NCBI GenBank assembly: GCA_018830405.1
Contig: JAHJSF010000053.1
Location: 1 to 7,166 of the forward strand
DNA length: 7,166 bases
Reading direction: 5' to 3'
Source of the DNA: Nitrospinota bacterium
GTDB lineage: Bacteria; Nitrospinota; Nitrospinia; UBA9942; JAHJSF01
A program made the translations under genes and the position numbers. Numbering within the stretch: position 1 is the first letter of the stretch; each line of letters starts with the position of its first letter. The notes below the pieces were generated by a model, which had not been told where the DNA came from, searched no databases, and saw only the letters and a list, made by a program, of their open reading frames with translations. This document shows, in pieces, positions 6,137 to 7,166 of this stretch.

Positions 6137-7000
6137 ATGACCAAAGAGAACAGAGATGGTATAAATTTCCTGACTAAGCAGAATGGAGATGGGGTATATT
6201 ACCGCTCGGCCGGTGAGGGAAAACCGATTATATTTATTCATGGTTGGTGCATGAATTCACTGGTCTGGGCTTGGCAGATAGCCCATTTCTCCAAGACAAA
6301 TCTGGCCATAGCCATCGACCTTAGGGGACACGGTCTATCCCAAGATGCGGCCGGACCCTATACCATCGACTCCATGGCCGATGACCTTAACCTTCTGGTA
6401 GAGACACTGGGGGTAAAATCACCAATAATTGTCGGCTGGTCGATGGGGACAATGGTCGCCCTGAATTATATAGCCAATTTTAAAAATGATATTGCGGGGA
6501 TCGTTCTGGTCGGGGGGACCCTGAGTTTTCTCAGGGCGGCCGAATTCCCCCACGGGAGGCACCCTGCCATGGTCAAGAGGCTATCCGAGAATATGGAAAG
6601 GGATTATAAAAATTATATCCCCCTATTCTGCCGGGGATTCTTTGAGACCAAGGAAAAGATAGGCCTGGAAGAAGAGGAGGCAATATCGGAACTTCTCCTA
6701 AACAACCTCTTCCCTCCCCCCTTTGAGGTGGCCAAAGAAACTCTGAAGGAGCTGTGCGATTGGAGGATTCCGGAAAAACTATCCGCTCTTCGCATCCCCG
6801 CCTTGATGATACATGGGGAAGTTGATAACATAGCCTCAGTCGAATCAGCCCTGGAATTGCACCGAATAATTCCTGAATCAGAACTGAAGGTATTCGAAAA
6901 AAGCGGCCACGCCCCCTTTCTTACCGATTGCGATAAATTCAACCAAGAGTTAGGCAATTTTATAGTAACAATAAAAGGAAAATTACAACCCCCTTGTTAA
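6137..7000 (+). CDS. Alpha/beta hydrolase, BioH-like (possible pimeloyl-ACP methyl ester esterase)
   Basis: A 287-aa cytoplasmic serine hydrolase of the alpha/beta fold. Visible landmarks: the oxyanion segment FIHGWCMN (33-40), DLRGHGLS (61-68), the nucleophile elbow GWSMGT (S102), a cap region rich in charged and aromatic residues (about 135-210), ALMIHGEVDNI with acid D230, and GHAPF with His258, giving a complete Ser-Asp-His triad. HGWCMN, GWSMG and GHAPFL resemble BioH, which frees pimeloyl-ACP from its methyl ester during biotin synthesis. No other bio gene is in the window, so a general esterase or peroxidase-like hydrolase remains possible. The start at ATG 6137 has only a weak GGAT nearby, but no other Met occurs before the fold begins. 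The last codons (Q284-C287 and the stop) lie inside a repeat element. It is transcribed divergently from dedA. Confidence 0.88.
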   Translation: MTKENRDGINFLTKQNGDGVYYRSAGEGKPIIFIHGWCMNSLVWAWQIAHFSKTNLAIAIDLRGHGLSQDAAGPYTIDSMADDLNLLVETLGVKSPIIVGWSMGTMVALNYIANFKNDIAGIVLVGGTLSFLRAAEFPHGRHPAMVKRLSENMERDYKNYIPLFCRGFFETKEKIGLEEEEAISELLLNNLFPPPFEVAKETLKELCDWRIPEKLSALRIPALMIHGEVDNIASVESALELHRIIPESELKVFEKSGHAPFLTDCDKFNQELGNFIVTIKGKLQPPC

Positions 7001-7054
7001 GGGGGGCTCTACTAAAATTCCCCACTTTAGAAAAGGGGGGTGAGGGGGGATTTG
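6986..7054. repeat. Hairpin repeat in opposite orientation, overlapping the end of the hydrolase gene
   Basis: Runs from CAACCCCC (6986) to GGGGGGATTTG (7054). It has hairpins CCCCCTT/AAGGGGG (6989-7005, loop GTT) and CCCCACTTT/AAAGGGGGG (7020-7040, one mismatch), with linker CTCTACTAAAATTCCCC, which is the reverse-complement counterpart of the linker at 1621-1639. It supplies the last four codons and the TAA stop of the hydrolase. Confidence 0.8.
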
Positions 7055-7147
7055 AAAGCTGGGAGATGGAAATATGGAGTGGATTATAATTATAAAATCC
7101 CTCCCAACCTCCCTTTAGAGACTGTGTCGCAATGTCTATTTTGTCAT

Positions 7148-7166
7148 TGCCCGGCTTGACCGGGCA
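7148..7166. repeat. Palindromic repeat TGCCCGG...CCGGGCA at the right edge
   Basis: A perfect 7-bp stem with loop CTTGA, cut by the window end and preceded by TTGTCAT. Sequences of the type GTCATTGCCCGGCTTGACC are familiar dispersed intergenic repeats in several bacterial lineages. The block just before it (about 7118-7140, with GAGACTGTGTCGCAATGTC) has no coding potential I can see and may belong to the same element. The 166 nt after the hydrolase hold only repeats. Confidence 0.6.

Noticed and set aside
5959-6241. Minus-strand open frames across the MITE-like element and the start of the hydrolase
   Set aside because: They consist of antisense repeat and antisense hydrolase sequence and show no ribosome site or family motif that I could identify.
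7001-7049. G-quadruplex in the G-runs after the hydrolase
   Set aside because: The long G-runs pair with nearby C-runs in hairpins, and only two lie close together, so a hairpin explains them better.
7081-7100. AT-rich near-palindrome GGATTATAATTATAAAATCC as a terminator or operator
   Set aside because: Two mismatches, a weak AT stem and no T-tract; it is common by chance in AT-rich intergenic DNA.

Overview
The window is bacterial chromosomal DNA with compact housekeeping genes. It suggests a Gram-negative (diderm) organism: there is a lipoprotein with a clear lipobox and a BamE/SmpA-like domain, and a PBP1A-type bifunctional penicillin-binding protein. The mid-range GC, the frequent ATA and AGG codons and the abundant intergenic CCCCCTTT/AAAGGGGG repeats remind me of uncultivated Deltaproteobacteria- or Nitrospirota-like genomes. 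That placement is an impression; no marker in the window proves it.

Layout. Seven genes run on the minus strand from about 5838 down to 1: a DedA-family membrane protein, an aldehyde dehydrogenase, a small BamE-like lipoprotein, a YicC-family endoribonuclease, guanylate kinase (gmk), the CoA-biosynthesis enzyme CoaBC, and the first 117 codons of a PBP1A-like peptidoglycan synthase that runs off the left edge. The first four are 30-42 bp apart and look like one transcription unit. The yicC-gmk and gmk-coaBC junctions (191 and 141 bp) are filled with repeat elements. coaBC and the pbp gene overlap by 8 nt. On the plus strand, one divergent gene (6137-7000) encodes a BioH-like alpha/beta hydrolase.

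The genes serve core processes: nucleotide metabolism (gmk), cofactor synthesis (coaBC, possibly bioH), RNA turnover (yicC) and envelope construction (dedA, the BamE-like lipoprotein, pbp1A). yicC-gmk-coaBC is a commonly conserved neighbourhood. Its usual small partners, remA-type DUF370 between yicC and gmk and rpoZ after gmk, are absent here, and repeats sit in both places.

The least explained part is the repeats. One family, built of short hairpins with C5T2-3 / A2-3G5 arms, occurs at four intergenic sites (about 1592-1678, 2337-2481, 5993-6042, 6986-7054), in both orientations. One copy supplies the last four codons and the stop of the hydrolase gene, one places a hairpin in the gmk leader, and one lies inside a 132-bp element with 9-bp terminal inverted repeats, which also carries a 44-codon open frame behind a strong Shine-Dalgarno sequence. 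A different palindromic repeat starts at the right edge. I see no CRISPR array, tRNA, rRNA, transposase, phage gene or defence cassette, and nothing that amounts to a new multi-gene system.
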